Positions 63,145-64,000 of a stretch of DNA of 64,000 nucleotides are shown here, piece after piece. This stretch comes from an uncultured Alphaproteobacteria bacterium (GTDB lineage: Bacteria > Pseudomonadota > Alphaproteobacteria > CAAHEQ01 > UBA3637), in the NCBI GenBank assembly GCA_944392125.1, contig CALXVP010000004.1, forward strand, positions 1 to 64,000, given 5' to 3'. The translations under genes and the position numbers were made by a program. Position 1 is the stretch's first letter. The number at the start of each line of letters is the position of its first letter. The notes under the pieces were generated by a model that worked only from the letters and a program-made list of their open reading frames with translations, did no database searches and was not told where the DNA came from.

Positions 63145-64000
63145 ATGACAAAACCGATGATTTCTGTTATTGTGCCGATTTATAACGTGCAAGCATTTTT
63201 GCCCGGCTGTTTGGAAAGTATTATTTCGCAAACATTTAAGGATATTGAAATTATTTGTATTGATGACGGTTCTACGGATGAAAGCGGTACCATTGCCGAA
63301 AGTTATACCGATAAAGATTCCCGAATTAAAGTGATACACCAAGAAAATCAAGGTCTTTCCGGTGCCAGAAATACGGGTATGCGCGTTGCCGAGGGAGAGT
63401 TTATCGCTTTTTGCGATTCGGATGATTACTATCACCCTGAGTTTTTGGAAAGATTATATCGGGCGATTGAAAAAACGGGTGCGGATGTTGCTTGTTGCAA
63501 TTTTGTTAAGACAAAAGAAAAGTATACGGGTGCTTTCCCGACCTTGCCGGAACCACACGTGGAACTTACATACAATCCGAGTATGATGTATCTCAAAACG
63601 CGCAAAATTTCAACGGGTGTGGATACAAAATTATATCGGCGCGATGCGATTAAAGATTTATCGTTTATTAAGGGGATTTATTTTGAAGATGTTCCTTTTA
63701 CAACGGCTTTAATGTTGCGCATTAAAAGTGCCGTGATAACAGATTTGCCGATGTATTATTACTATGCTAATCCGAATTCCATTATGCGAACATCTTTTTC
63801 ATGGCAAAAGGTATCCAGTTATATTCGGTTAATCCGTCATATCGCGAAAGATACACAAGAAATTCGGCCGGACTTGGTGGCGTTGGTGCGCCAAAAAGTA
63901 TTGAACGGTCGGTTTAAAATGATGGTAAATCAAGCTGTTCGTAAGCAAAAAGATATTGAAAAACGCAAAGAATTATTTGATAAAATGCAACCGGAAGTGG
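63145..64000 (+). CDS. Family 2 glycosyltransferase, partial at the window end
   Basis: 285 codons are visible; the frame is still open at 64000. The GT-A fold begins at once: MISVIVPIYNVQAFLPGCLE, IICIDDGSTDESG for nucleotide binding, GLSGARNTGMRVAEGEF, and the metal-binding FCDSDDYY near residue 94. FEDVPFTTAL near 189 is the usual catalytic-base region. It is like EpsJ/WcaA-type transferases of surface polysaccharides. GAAAGGA site before ATG. What follows is outside the window; a polysaccharide gene cluster is a reasonable guess. Confidence 0.93.
   Translation, partial: MTKPMISVIVPIYNVQAFLPGCLESIISQTFKDIEIICIDDGSTDESGTIAESYTDKDSRIKVIHQENQGLSGARNTGMRVAEGEFIAFCDSDDYYHPEFLERLYRAIEKTGADVACCNFVKTKEKYTGAFPTLPEPHVELTYNPSMMYLKTRKISTGVDTKLYRRDAIKDLSFIKGIYFEDVPFTTALMLRIKSAVITDLPMYYYYANPNSIMRTSFSWQKVSSYIRLIRHIAKDTQEIRPDLVALVRQKVLNGRFKMMVNQAVRKQKDIEKRKELFDKMQPEV

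Overview
The window reads as chromosome of a low-GC, Gram-negative alphaproteobacterium. The evidence is mixed: proteobacterial housekeeping genes (rppH, trmFO, lgt, long-form rplY/Ctc, parE, mreBCD-mrdA-rodA, an OmpR/EnvZ-type pair), an outer-membrane autotransporter, lipoproteins with clear lipoboxes, and an initiator tRNA with an A-U pair at 29:41. A host- or gut-associated lineage is my inference from the low GC, the autotransporter, the effector-like proteins and several decaying genes. No insertion sequence, phage or CRISPR array was seen. Promoters are easy to read: a -35 of TTGCAA or TTGACA, a 16-18 bp (mostly 17 bp) spacer and a TATAAT-like -10, so many are listed.

Layout. 1-1.4 kb: initiator tRNA, a small membrane protein and rpsU. 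1.6-6.4 kb: a small membrane peptide and a 1510-residue autotransporter. 6.7-12 kb: a DUF4236 protein, single-chain glycyl-tRNA synthetase, a GalU-like nucleotidyltransferase and the operon lgt/DUF2062/pgeF. 12.3-12.9 kb: a methyltransferase broken by an in-frame TAG. 13-23.1 kb: a seven-gene type IVb-pilus-like operon (OmpA-like protein, TcpQ-like lipoprotein, PilN secretin, PilO, PilP, PilQ ATPase, PilR). It diverges from a VirB2/TrbC-like pilin gene, and no type IV prepilin or prepilin peptidase gene is visible. A strongly pyrimidine-rich tract follows. 23.6-31.4 kb: housekeeping (trmFO, Sel1 protein, dus, trkA, rplY, pth, ychF, hemerythrin). 31.6-38.7 kb: two tandem paralogues with an HELLH metallopeptidase-like motif and YwqK/MORN-like repeats, a CoA-disulfide-reductase/rhodanese fusion, and a protein with a Cys-His-Asp hydrolase pattern. 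38.7-45.0 kb: an AT-rich accessory stretch with a frameshifted methyltransferase, transporters and a truncated sulfatase. 45.1-53.1 kb: tRNA-Thr, then the rod-shape operon mreB-mreC-mreD-mrdA-rodA and a TPR-methyltransferase. 53.3-64 kb: a lipoprotein, parE (probably leaderless), a CMP-kinase-like protein, ctpA/rppH, an Hpt/response regulator/histidine kinase operon, a short divergent MetK with a long leader, and the start of a family 2 glycosyltransferase cut by the window end.

The two most unusual regions are the pilus-like machine paired with a VirB2-like subunit (13.0-23.4 kb) and the secreted-protein- or effector-like group at 31.6-38.7 kb.
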